DNA of 8,127 nucleotides from an uncultured bacterium (GTDB lineage Bacteria; Patescibacteria; ABY1; SG8-24; 2-12-FULL-60-25), in contig CALMET010000041.1 in NCBI GenBank assembly GCA_937863195.1, positions 1 through 8,127 on the forward strand, in the 5' to 3' direction. A program made the position numbers and the translations under genes. The notes under the pieces are model-generated. The model was not told where the DNA came from. It made no database searches and saw only the letters and a list, made by a program, of their open reading frames with translations. Below, in pieces: positions 1 to 5,474 of the stretch; position 1 is the stretch's first letter; every line of letters begins with the position of its first letter.

Positions 1-59
1 TTGAACCCATGGCCTCAGGGTTATGAATCCTGTGCTCTAACCAACTGAGCTACCCCGCC
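1..59 (-). tRNA. tRNA with CAT anticodon, probably elongator tRNA-Met (partial at the 3' end)
   Basis: Read on the minus strand, this starts with acceptor strand GGCGGGG, then TA, a D stem GCTC/GAGC around AGTTGGTTA, an anticodon stem CAGGA/CCCTG with loop TTCATAA (anticodon CAT), a variable region, and the start of the T arm with TTCAA. The window ends there, so the 3' acceptor strand and any encoded CCA are not visible. The C11-G24 D-stem pair fits an elongator rather than an initiator tRNA. A CAT anticodon could also belong to tRNA-Ile2, where the C is modified to lysidine, and the sequence alone does not exclude this. The anticodon stem has an A31-C39 mismatch at its last pair. Positions 57-59, which are tRNA nucleotides 1-3, also belong to a palindrome extending into the leader. 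Confidence 0.93.
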
Positions 60-90
60 ACGTCGTTCGCGAACGACGTGGCCCCGCCAC
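53..90. repeat. 9-bp direct repeat flanking the palindrome core
   Basis: CCCCGCCAC occurs at 53-61 and again at 82-90, separated by 20 bp. The first copy encodes the 5' acceptor strand of the tRNA plus two leader bases. The second copy therefore places a decoy GTGGCGGGG in the leader, able in principle to pair with the tRNA 3' acceptor strand. A 9-bp duplication around a short palindromic insert also resembles a target-site duplication left by a lost element. Neither reading is proven. Confidence 0.8.
57..82. repeat. 26-bp perfect palindrome abutting the tRNA 5' end
   Basis: Every base from 57 to 69 pairs with its partner from 70 to 82; the core reads CGTCGTTCGCGAACGACG. In the precursor RNA it can fold into a hairpin of about 11 bp closed by CGCG. 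The last three bases of that hairpin are nucleotides 1-3 of the mature tRNA, so it competes with the acceptor stem at the RNase P cleavage site. There is no T-run after it, so it is not a standard terminator. It could be a processing signal, a protein-binding site or a scar of DNA insertion. Confidence 0.9.
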
Positions 91-114
91 TGCCGCCTTT
101 TGAACTTGTGCCAG

Positions 115-143
115 ATACTAACCATTTTCTTGGTATCTGGCAA
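115..143 (-). promoter_or_regulatory. Probable sigma70-type promoter of the tRNA, embedded in a dyad
   Basis: On the minus strand TTGCCA (138-143, 5 of 6 matches to the -35 consensus) is followed by a 17-bp spacer and TAGTAT (115-120, 4 of 6 matches to the -10 consensus). Transcription would start near position 108 and give a leader of about 50 nt before the tRNA. The promoter lies almost exactly on an inverted repeat, TGCCAGATAC (109-118) and GTATCTGGCA (133-142), a perfect 10-bp stem around 14 bp. The dyad could be an operator, or a hairpin ending the carboxypeptidase transcript. The lack of a T-run after it on either strand makes an intrinsic terminator unlikely. Confidence 0.55.
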
Positions 144-152
144 GATCTAAGC

Positions 153-1082
153 TTACATCTTTCTTACGGTTTGTTTTGGCCATTCATAGGCACCAAAGGC
201 CCAATAGGTCATCGCTTTGACGTCTTGAAAACGCGAGTAATGGGTATCTGAACCAAGAACCACCGAGATCACGGTCTTTTCACCTTCTTTTGTCGCCTGA
301 GCGAAACAGAAGCCTGATTCTGGCAAAGTACCCGTTTTTGCGGCGATGATTTTATACTCACCTTTATTCAATTCAGAAGTGAGTAGTAAATTTGTCGCCG
401 TAACGCGGTAAGGCTTTGGGCCTATCGTATTCTTGAGATCGACGGATTGCATCCCCATCACTTCACGTACCTCTGGATAATTCATCGCTGCTTTAAGCGC
501 AAAAGCAATGTCTTGAGCGGTAGCTTTATTACGCGGATCTAAACCAGCTGCATCATAAAACTCCGCGCGGCGCATGCCCATATCACGAGCCTTCACACGC
601 ATTTTTGCGATAAACGCGTCATAACCACCTGGCGATGTGCGAGCGAGCGCATTTGCCGCTTCATTTGAAGACCCAACCAACATCGCCTTAATTAACTCGC
701 GTCGAGTAAATGTCTCTCCTTGAAAAAAGATCGCTCTTGCATACCCAGCATCTGCTTTGGTAATGGCAATTTTTTCATCCAAATCAAGCTTTTGATCAAG
801 CAACGTCGAGACGGAGATAAGCTTGGTCAAGCTAGCAATCGGATAGGCCGTGTCTGAGTCTTTTGAAAACAGCACTTCACCGCTGGCTAAATCAATGACC
901 ACTGCACTCTTTGCCGTGACATCAACGCCGATAGACTCAACGCGTTTTTTTATTGGCGCATTAGAGGTTGCTGAAACATACTTCGCGATCGGCAAACGCG
1001 CTGTCACCATTTCTGGTGATTGTGATTGGACGGTCGTAAAAGCAAGTGAACCTACGAGAAATAACAATGTTTCAGCAGTCAT
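153..1082 (-). CDS. D-alanyl-D-alanine carboxypeptidase (peptidase S11, low-molecular-weight PBP)
   Basis: This protein trims the terminal D-Ala from peptidoglycan pentapeptides outside the cytoplasmic membrane and so limits cross-linking. All three active-site motifs of the penicillin-binding fold are visible in order: SLTK at 84-87 with nucleophile S84 and K87, SSN at 138-140, and KTG at 249-251. The N-terminus is hydrophobic at residues 5-17 and looks like a signal peptide with possible cleavage near residue 20, although it lacks the usual basic residues. At 309 residues it ends soon after the catalytic domain, without the C-terminal beta domain and amphipathic anchor of E. coli PBP5, so its membrane attachment is unclear. 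The start is fixed by an in-frame upstream stop with no start codon in between; it lies 5 nt after the scpB stop. I see no Shine-Dalgarno, which suggests coupled translation. The exact paralogue (DacA, DacB or DacF type) cannot be told. Confidence 0.93.
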   Translation of the reverse strand: MTAETLLFLVGSLAFTTVQSQSPEMVTARLPIAKYVSATSNAPIKKRVESIGVDVTAKSAVVIDLASGEVLFSKDSDTAYPIASLTKLISVSTLLDQKLDLDEKIAITKADAGYARAIFFQGETFTRRELIKAMLVGSSNEAANALARTSPGGYDAFIAKMRVKARDMGMRRAEFYDAAGLDPRNKATAQDIAFALKAAMNYPEVREVMGMQSVDLKNTIGPKPYRVTATNLLLTSELNKGEYKIIAAKTGTLPESGFCFAQATKEGEKTVISVVLGSDTHYSRFQDVKAMTYWAFGAYEWPKQTVRKM

Positions 1083-1087
1083 GTCGG

Positions 1088-1675
1088 TTAGGATGAGGAT
1101 TCAGGAGTGGATGAAAGGGGCGGTTGAGTGACCATTGGTTCTAATTCTTGCAAAACTGTTTCAACGGATACGTGATTTCGTAATTGCTCGTAATCAGGCA
1201 ACTGCTCAGCACTTGTGAAGCCAATATGTTTAAAAAATTCAGGCGTGACAGCATAGATCGGTTGCCCTAAACGCATTTCTTCTTTTGCTTCGATCAGGCC
1301 ACGCATTGAGAGTATGCGCAAAATGGTTGAGGACTGAATACCGCGGATCTGCTCAAGTTCAGGACGTGTCATGGGGCCACGATAAGCAATAATCGCCAGC
1401 GCCTCCATGGAGGCTTTTGAAAGCTCCCCTTGGGACTCAATGTCGAGCAAGGCGCGCACGGCTTCAGCCGCTTCAGGATTCGTCACAAGTTCAGCATTCT
1501 TGCTATCGATCATAAGAGCAAGTCCCCTCTCATTCTCCGCTAATTCGGTTTGAAGGGATTTGAGACCTTGCGAAACAGCGTCCTCATCCAATGCCAAAAC
1601 CTGTGCCAGCTTGCGGATGCTGACGCTTTGACCGGCGGCATAGAGCGCGGCTTCGAGGAGGGCGTTGATGGTCAT
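1088..1675 (-). CDS. scpB: Segregation and condensation protein B
   Basis: ScpB dimerises through winged-helix domains and binds ScpA to form the accessory part of the SMC condensin complex, which compacts and segregates the chromosome in the cytoplasm. The protein has 195 residues, a usual length. The family signature around residues 91-112 is clear, with ALAIIAYRGPMTRPELEQIR, followed by an SSTILRILSMRGLIE helix and a GQPIYAVTPEFFKHIGF segment that matches the conserved second winged helix. The C-terminal 25 residues are rich in Pro and Ser and probably disordered. The start codon lies 3 nt after the scpA stop, so the two subunits are almost certainly made from one message by coupled translation. 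The smc gene is not in this window. Confidence 0.97.
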   Translation of the reverse strand: MTINALLEAALYAAGQSVSIRKLAQVLALDEDAVSQGLKSLQTELAENERGLALMIDSKNAELVTNPEAAEAVRALLDIESQGELSKASMEALAIIAYRGPMTRPELEQIRGIQSSTILRILSMRGLIEAKEEMRLGQPIYAVTPEFFKHIGFTSAEQLPDYEQLRNHVSVETVLQELEPMVTQPPLSSTPESSS

Positions 1676-1678
1676 AGG

Positions 1679-2386
1679 TTAGGATGATACCGACTTGAGA
1701 GTGATTTCAGCAAATAATCCCTCTTGTTCGTAGGTGACTTCTTTTTGTTTGATGAGTTCGAGGAGGGCTAAAAAGGCAACGACCATTTCATGTCGATCAT
1801 GCGAGTCAGCCATAAAGCGCTGAAAACTCACCTTCAACATCGAACGGACTTTTGTTTTCAACATCTCAATCTTTTCTTCAATCGTCATCACTCGCTCAAT
1901 GGCAGCTTTTGGCAAGGAGATCACCGGCTCAAGACGTTTTAATGCTTTCAGATAGAACTCTCTCAATAAAGCACCGTCGACGTCACTTGGCGGATTAAAT
2001 GCCGGTGCTGCTGCTTTGGCACGAAATTGGCGCCCATAGAGTGTCTTAGCCTCGTTCCAGCGCTCAGCCAACTTGCCGGATGCTTCAGCAAAGGCTTTAT
2101 AGAGCCTGAGCTGTGTTGCAAGATCAGGGCCTTCTTCAAGTTCAGGATCATGAAGGTCTGGTAGCATCATTTTTGACTTAAGGTAGAGCAGCTTCGCGGC
2201 AATAACCAAAAAGTCCGCGAGCTCTTCAGGGGCGATAAGCCCCTGATGGTCGCGGACATATTGAAGAAACGGTTCCGTTACCTTCACGAGCGAAATCTCG
2301 GTAATCGCAAGCTTCTCGCTTTCGACAAGCTGCAAGAGAAGATCTAGCGGTCCTTCGAATTGGTCGAGGGCAACGGCGTAACTCAT
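1679..2386 (-). CDS. scpA: Segregation and condensation protein A (kleisin)
   Basis: ScpA is the kleisin bridging the two SMC heads, and it recruits ScpB. The 235-residue product shows the N-terminal kleisin helix motif FEGPLDLLLQLVESEKLAI at residues 10-28, the conserved AAKLLYLKSKMMLP at 63-76, an acidic linker near 79-88, and the C-terminal winged-helix signature FLALLELIKQKEV near 205-217 with FAEITL at 225-230. These regions contact the SMC neck (N-terminus), ScpB (middle) and the SMC cap (C-terminus) in characterised homologues. The ATG follows the aspS stop by 3 nt (TAACCCATG). No Shine-Dalgarno is apparent, which points to coupling with aspS translation. scpB follows with the same 3-nt spacing. 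Confidence 0.97.
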   Translation of the reverse strand: MSYAVALDQFEGPLDLLLQLVESEKLAITEISLVKVTEPFLQYVRDHQGLIAPEELADFLVIAAKLLYLKSKMMLPDLHDPELEEGPDLATQLRLYKAFAEASGKLAERWNEAKTLYGRQFRAKAAAPAFNPPSDVDGALLREFYLKALKRLEPVISLPKAAIERVMTIEEKIEMLKTKVRSMLKVSFQRFMADSHDRHEMVVAFLALLELIKQKEVTYEQEGLFAEITLKSVSS

Positions 2387-2389
2387 GGG

Positions 2390-3787
2390 TTATTTTTTGG
2401 TCGGAAGGATCTCGATATGCGCTTCAGTGAGGCGCTTTTCTTCGATGGCACTAGGCGCACCCATTAAGAGATCGCGTGCGTCGCCTGTCTTTGGGAAAGC
2501 GATGACTTCGCGAATATTAGGTTCATTAGCCAAGATCATCACAACGCGATCGATGCCAGGAGCCATGCCACCATGTGGAGGGCAACCATACTCAAAGGCT
2601 TCGAGAATATGTCCGAAACGGAGTTCAATTTGTTCAGCTGATAAGCCTAATAGTTCAAAAATCTTATTCTGTAATTCACGTTGATGAATACGAATAGATC
2701 CGGATGAAAGTTCATAACCATTGAGTACCATGTCATACGAATTGGCACGGACTTTAAGCGGCTCTGAATCAAGCAAGGCGATATCTTCTGGATGCGGCAT
2801 GCAGAACGGGTGATGCGCTGTCTGGAGTCCGCCTTGACCATCCTCTTCAAACATTGGGAAGTCGACAACCCAGCAAAAGGCAAGCTCATTTGGATCTTCT
2901 TTGTTCACGCGCATGTCCGGCTTATCGTTACCGTATTTCGCCATCGATTCAGCGTAAGTAATGCGTGGAAATGGCGTCTGCGTGATCGTTTTTTCTGGAG
3001 CTATCTTTTTGATCATTTCGATCATCATCCGTTCAGAGATATCAAGAACGTCTTCTTGGTTTACAAAAGACATCTCAAGATCGAGCTGAGTGAACTCAGG
3101 CTGACGATCACCACGCTGGTCTTCGTCACGGAAACAACGAGCAATTTGGAAATATTTCTCAACACCAGATACCATCAAGAGCTGCTTAAACTGCTGTGGT
3201 GACTGTGGAAGAACGTAAAACTGACCTTCATGCAAACGTGATGGTACAAGAAATTCACGTGAGCCTTCAGGCGTGCCTTTGGTCAAGCAAGGCGTTTCAA
3301 CTTCAATAAAACCTTCATTGTGTAAGAAATCACGAAAGAAGCTTGTTACTTTATCGCGCAAAATCAAGTTCTTCAACATGCGCTGACTGCGCAAATCAAG
3401 ATAGCGATATTTCAAACGCACTTCTTCGTTAATACCAGCGGTATTATCAAGAGCGAATGGAGGCGTCTTTGCTTCATTCAACACGGTAACCGACTTTGCC
3501 AAAACTTCAACGGAGCCCGTTGGCATGTTTGGATTCACCTGTTTTGCGCCTCTAGCATTCACAATACCTTTAATCGACAAGCAAAACTCTGCACGCAAAT
3601 CTTTCAAGAGAGCTTGCGACGCTTCGTCCAATTCTGAAGGCACCAAAACCACCTGCGCAATCGCCGAGCGGTCACGCAAATCGATAAACGAAATCTTGCC
3701 CATGTCGCGGCGGGTGTCCACCCAACCAAAAAGCTCAACCTCTTGCCCAACCATGTCGGAAATCGACAAAATCATCGTCCTGTTCAT
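2390..3787 (-). CDS. aspS: Aspartyl-tRNA synthetase, short form lacking the GAD insertion domain
   Basis: This class IIb synthetase charges tRNA with aspartate in the cytoplasm. Residues 1-105 form the OB-fold anticodon-binding domain with GWVDTRRDMGKISFIDLRDR. The catalytic domain follows, with QSPQQFKQ at 195-202, motif 2 FRDED at 219-223, GSIRIH at 363-368 and motif 3 GGMAPGIDR with R414. The ordinary bacterial enzyme is about 590 residues long because a GAD domain is inserted in the catalytic core. Here YGNDKPDMRVNKEDPNELAF (285-304) runs almost straight into WVVDFPMFEEDGQGG, so that domain is absent. M29 occupies the place of the Leu/His residue linked to Asp versus Asp/Asn tRNA discrimination, so specificity is uncertain. 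An AT-rich 46-bp gap separates it from the upstream pilin-like gene and could hold a promoter, but I see only weak boxes. scpA starts 3 nt after its stop. Confidence 0.96.
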   Translation of the reverse strand: MNRTMILSISDMVGQEVELFGWVDTRRDMGKISFIDLRDRSAIAQVVLVPSELDEASQALLKDLRAEFCLSIKGIVNARGAKQVNPNMPTGSVEVLAKSVTVLNEAKTPPFALDNTAGINEEVRLKYRYLDLRSQRMLKNLILRDKVTSFFRDFLHNEGFIEVETPCLTKGTPEGSREFLVPSRLHEGQFYVLPQSPQQFKQLLMVSGVEKYFQIARCFRDEDQRGDRQPEFTQLDLEMSFVNQEDVLDISERMMIEMIKKIAPEKTITQTPFPRITYAESMAKYGNDKPDMRVNKEDPNELAFCWVVDFPMFEEDGQGGLQTAHHPFCMPHPEDIALLDSEPLKVRANSYDMVLNGYELSSGSIRIHQRELQNKIFELLGLSAEQIELRFGHILEAFEYGCPPHGGMAPGIDRVVMILANEPNIREVIAFPKTGDARDLLMGAPSAIEEKRLTEAHIEILPTKK

Positions 3788-3833
3788 AGGCTCGTAGCTT
3801 AGCGAAGTTACAAAATGAAATCAATAAATGAAC

Positions 3834-4454
3834 CTATTCAGCCGCAATATCAAAATACAACTGACTTTGCTCAGTCCCTGGGCCGGTTGCACGAATCTCA
3901 AGTTCGCCGATATAGCCATTAGGAATAAGCACCGACGCCGTATAATTCGTGCCTTCAGCCTTCATTGCACTGGCTTTTTCTGGGATACCAGCCGTTTCAA
4001 CGCCTTTTGGGACGAGATAAACTGTCACATCGCTCGGACTCCCCGTGATCGTGGCCTTTACCGTTAAGTTCTCAGCGCCTTTTGGACGATAGAAGCCGTC
4101 CGTCCCCGGATTCAAACCAACGAGCTCGGATTTCTCGATCAAGGCAGCTTTGTCTGAGGTGCGTAGCGGTGTTTTGGCACGGCCGCTACCGACCATACCC
4201 TGAACCTCTTGTTGATAGGCCCCGCTCGTCAAATTGAGCGCGCCAGATTGAATAAGCGCAATATCATAGATGCGCCAAATCATCGAAGGGTCACAGTCTT
4301 TGCGGGCAGCGACCTGGCATTCTTTATAGCGTTGGACTTCACCCGTCGCAACACGAACCGCCATCGGCGGGATCACCATAAAAGCAATAAAAGCAATGAG
4401 ACCGACACCGATAAAGATTTCGATTAGGTTAAGTGGTTTTTTTGGATTGGCCAT
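3834..4454 (-). CDS. Membrane-anchored protein with a type IV pilin-like N-terminal helix and a beta-rich C-terminal domain
   Basis: I cannot name this 206-residue protein. It starts with a short basic segment (MANPKKP), then a hydrophobic helix from about residue 8 to 30. If L8 is counted as +1, E12 falls at +5 and P29 at +22, which are the hallmark positions of type IV pilins and pseudopilins. However, the residue at -1 is proline (P7), not the glycine normally needed by prepilin peptidase. It may therefore stay uncleaved as an N-in, C-out anchored protein. Residues 125-206 alternate hydrophobic and polar residues (TVKATI, VTVYLVP, YTASVLIPNG, GELEIRATG) and look like one Ig-like beta sandwich. 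Two cysteines, C46 and C54, lie in the helical linker. It stands alone between an unidentified gene and aspS; no pilus machinery is visible. The start has no strong Shine-Dalgarno. Confidence 0.75.
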   Translation of the reverse strand: MANPKKPLNLIEIFIGVGLIAFIAFMVIPPMAVRVATGEVQRYKECQVAARKDCDPSMIWRIYDIALIQSGALNLTSGAYQQEVQGMVGSGRAKTPLRTSDKAALIEKSELVGLNPGTDGFYRPKGAENLTVKATITGSPSDVTVYLVPKGVETAGIPEKASAMKAEGTNYTASVLIPNGYIGELEIRATGPGTEQSQLYFDIAAE

Positions 4455-4474
4455 AATGCGCTCAGGGTAACATA

Positions 4475-4520
4475 AATGCGGATATCACCCCAAGCGTTTG
4501 CCGTGGATAATATCCGCATT
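4475..4520. repeat. 11-bp perfect inverted repeat between two genes (possible terminator or boundary)
   Basis: AATGCGGATAT at 4475-4485 is matched by ATATCCGCATT at 4510-4520, with 24 bp between the arms. It starts 12 bp past the stop codon of the unidentified minus-strand gene and ends about 20 bp before the pilin-like gene. In the minus-strand transcript the second arm runs into UUAUGUU, a weak U-rich tail, so it could act as a poor terminator or a 3'-end stabilising hairpin. Confidence 0.6.
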
Positions 4521-4532
4521 CAGATTGTCAGA

Positions 4533-5402
4533 TCAGTGGTAGCGTTGCAGTCGATGGTCGAGCTGCCGAGGAGCCTTGTGACGCCGGCCGTTCATCTCAC
4601 TCGCTGGATAGAAGGCGAGGACGATGTCCATATCGAGATCGACAACGGCGCAAAAACGTTCGCGCGTCGATTCGTTCACGATTATGACTTCGCCATGTTC
4701 ATTCTTGGTCTTGTCGCGGTGCGCTGCAGAGACCCGTATCGCCGCCAATGCACGCAGCATCGAAGTGAGAACATTTCTCATCTCAGCACGCACGGCCCGC
4801 TTGTCGGCTATACTCGGCAGATCGTTGAACCGCGAGACACCGTACCGAGCCCGCAAGATACGAGCGCGAAAGATCGGCGATTCAGACATCCATTCGCAGA
4901 ACTTCTTGATGTTCTTGCCATGTCCGAAGTAGTGGCGGACGAATCCTCCCAGCGCTTTGTCAGACACGCGCATACGCTCATAGGCGCGCGCGGCCTTTTC
5001 GCTAAAGAGGTCATTGTCCGCCGCCTGCAAGGTCGCGACCTGCTGATTGAAGGCTTCGACCGATTGAGGCGACATCGACGCACGCTGAGCCCATCGGCGA
5101 TTCGTGCGAATCCGCTCCCAGCGAGCCCAGTCACTCGCCTTCGTTAGATTCTCTGTCTCCAGATCAGGGTAGATCTCTGGAGCTGTCTCTTCTGTAGGTG
5201 AAGTCTCGGCCTCGGCTTTCTCAGCGCCTCCCCGCTTCTTAAGCAGGTTGAGAAAGTAGACATAGAGCCTCAGCGCCTGCTGAAACTCGTATTCGATTGA
5301 CTGACCCCCTTGAATCAGACGCAAGCCAGCGTGATTACGTAGCTTTGTGTGTACTCGCGACCCAATAGCCTGCGGAGCACGGACACTAACGGAACTTCGC
5401 AT
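4533..5402 (-). CDS. Unidentified 289-residue soluble protein with its own promoter
   Basis: I do not recognise this family. The protein is basic, with no signal peptide or membrane helix. Visible parts are a basic N-terminus (1-30), a helix at about 36-56 (EYEFQQALRLYVYFLNLLKK), an acidic, probably disordered linker (60-84), an Arg/Trp-rich helical region (88-230), and a C-terminal block near 236-266 of alternating strands ending CAVVDLDMDIVLAFYP. That ending resembles the strand order of phage-type Barnase/EndoU/RelE-fold (BECR) RNases, but this is a loose resemblance without a confirmed catalytic set. The ATG at 5402 is preferred over one at 5447, since the latter overlaps a -10 box and has no ribosome-binding site. 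It is separated by 68 nt from recO upstream and 78 nt from the pilin-like gene downstream, wider gaps than elsewhere in the run, which suggests a later insertion. A long antisense frame overlaps it at 4476-5147, but the ribosome-binding site and promoter favour this strand. Confidence 0.7.
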   Translation of the reverse strand: MRSSVSVRAPQAIGSRVHTKLRNHAGLRLIQGGQSIEYEFQQALRLYVYFLNLLKKRGGAEKAEAETSPTEETAPEIYPDLETENLTKASDWARWERIRTNRRWAQRASMSPQSVEAFNQQVATLQAADNDLFSEKAARAYERMRVSDKALGGFVRHYFGHGKNIKKFCEWMSESPIFRARILRARYGVSRFNDLPSIADKRAVRAEMRNVLTSMLRALAAIRVSAAHRDKTKNEHGEVIIVNESTRERFCAVVDLDMDIVLAFYPASEMNGRRHKAPRQLDHRLQRYH

Positions 5403-5405
5403 GGA

Positions 5406-5411
5406 CACCTC
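5406..5411 (-). promoter_or_regulatory. Shine-Dalgarno GAGGTG deciding the start of the unidentified gene
   Basis: On the minus strand GAGGTG precedes the ATG at 5402-5400; the GAGG core is 5 nt from the start codon. It supports a 289-residue product over the longer 304-residue reading from 5447, which has no such site. Confidence 0.7.
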
Positions 5412-5445
5412 ATTCAAACGTGTTGCTAAAGAACCAACCAAAAGC

Positions 5446-5474
5446 ATTCAATCAGTATTGAAATACAACGTCAA
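5446..5474 (-). promoter_or_regulatory. Probable sigma70-type promoter of the unidentified gene
   Basis: On the minus strand TTGACG (5469-5474, 5 of 6 matches) is followed by a 17-bp spacer and TTGAAT (5446-5451, 4 of 6 matches to TATAAT). The predicted transcript starts near 5439 and carries a leader of about 35 nt with the GAGGTG site. The -35 box overlaps the recO stop codon (5471-5473). This suggests that the gene has its own expression and does not depend on recO read-through. Confidence 0.55.
5447..5462. promoter_or_regulatory. Small palindrome overlapping the promoter, possible operator
   Basis: TTCAATCAGTATTGAA has 6-bp arms around 4 bp and sits in the promoter spacer, covering most of the -10 box. 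A dimeric repressor bound here would block the polymerase. With arms this short and AT-rich, chance is possible. Confidence 0.35.

Noticed and set aside
109..142. Hairpin as an intrinsic terminator of the carboxypeptidase gene
   Set aside because: The stem is perfect, but the following bases in the minus-strand direction (ACAAGTTCAAAAGG) have no T-run. The same bases fit a promoter better, so it is listed as a promoter with a dyad.
2792..3202. Plus-strand open frame of 136 codons inside aspS
   Set aside because: It lies wholly opposite a conserved synthetase and shows no family motif or ribosome-binding site.
4476..5147. 223-residue open frame on the plus strand opposite the unidentified gene
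   Set aside because: It has no ribosome-binding site, its Arg/His/Ser-rich composition looks like an antisense reading, and it starts inside one arm of the inverted repeat. The minus-strand frame has a promoter and Shine-Dalgarno.
4533..5402. GC content as proof of recent transfer of the unidentified gene
   Set aside because: Hand counts of two lines gave about 60 percent against about 40 percent in two lines of aspS, but one recO line was equally high, so the difference is not specific.
5403..5447. Longer start (ATG at 5447) for the unidentified gene
   Set aside because: That ATG overlaps the predicted -10 box, so it would lie upstream of the transcript start, and it has no Shine-Dalgarno.
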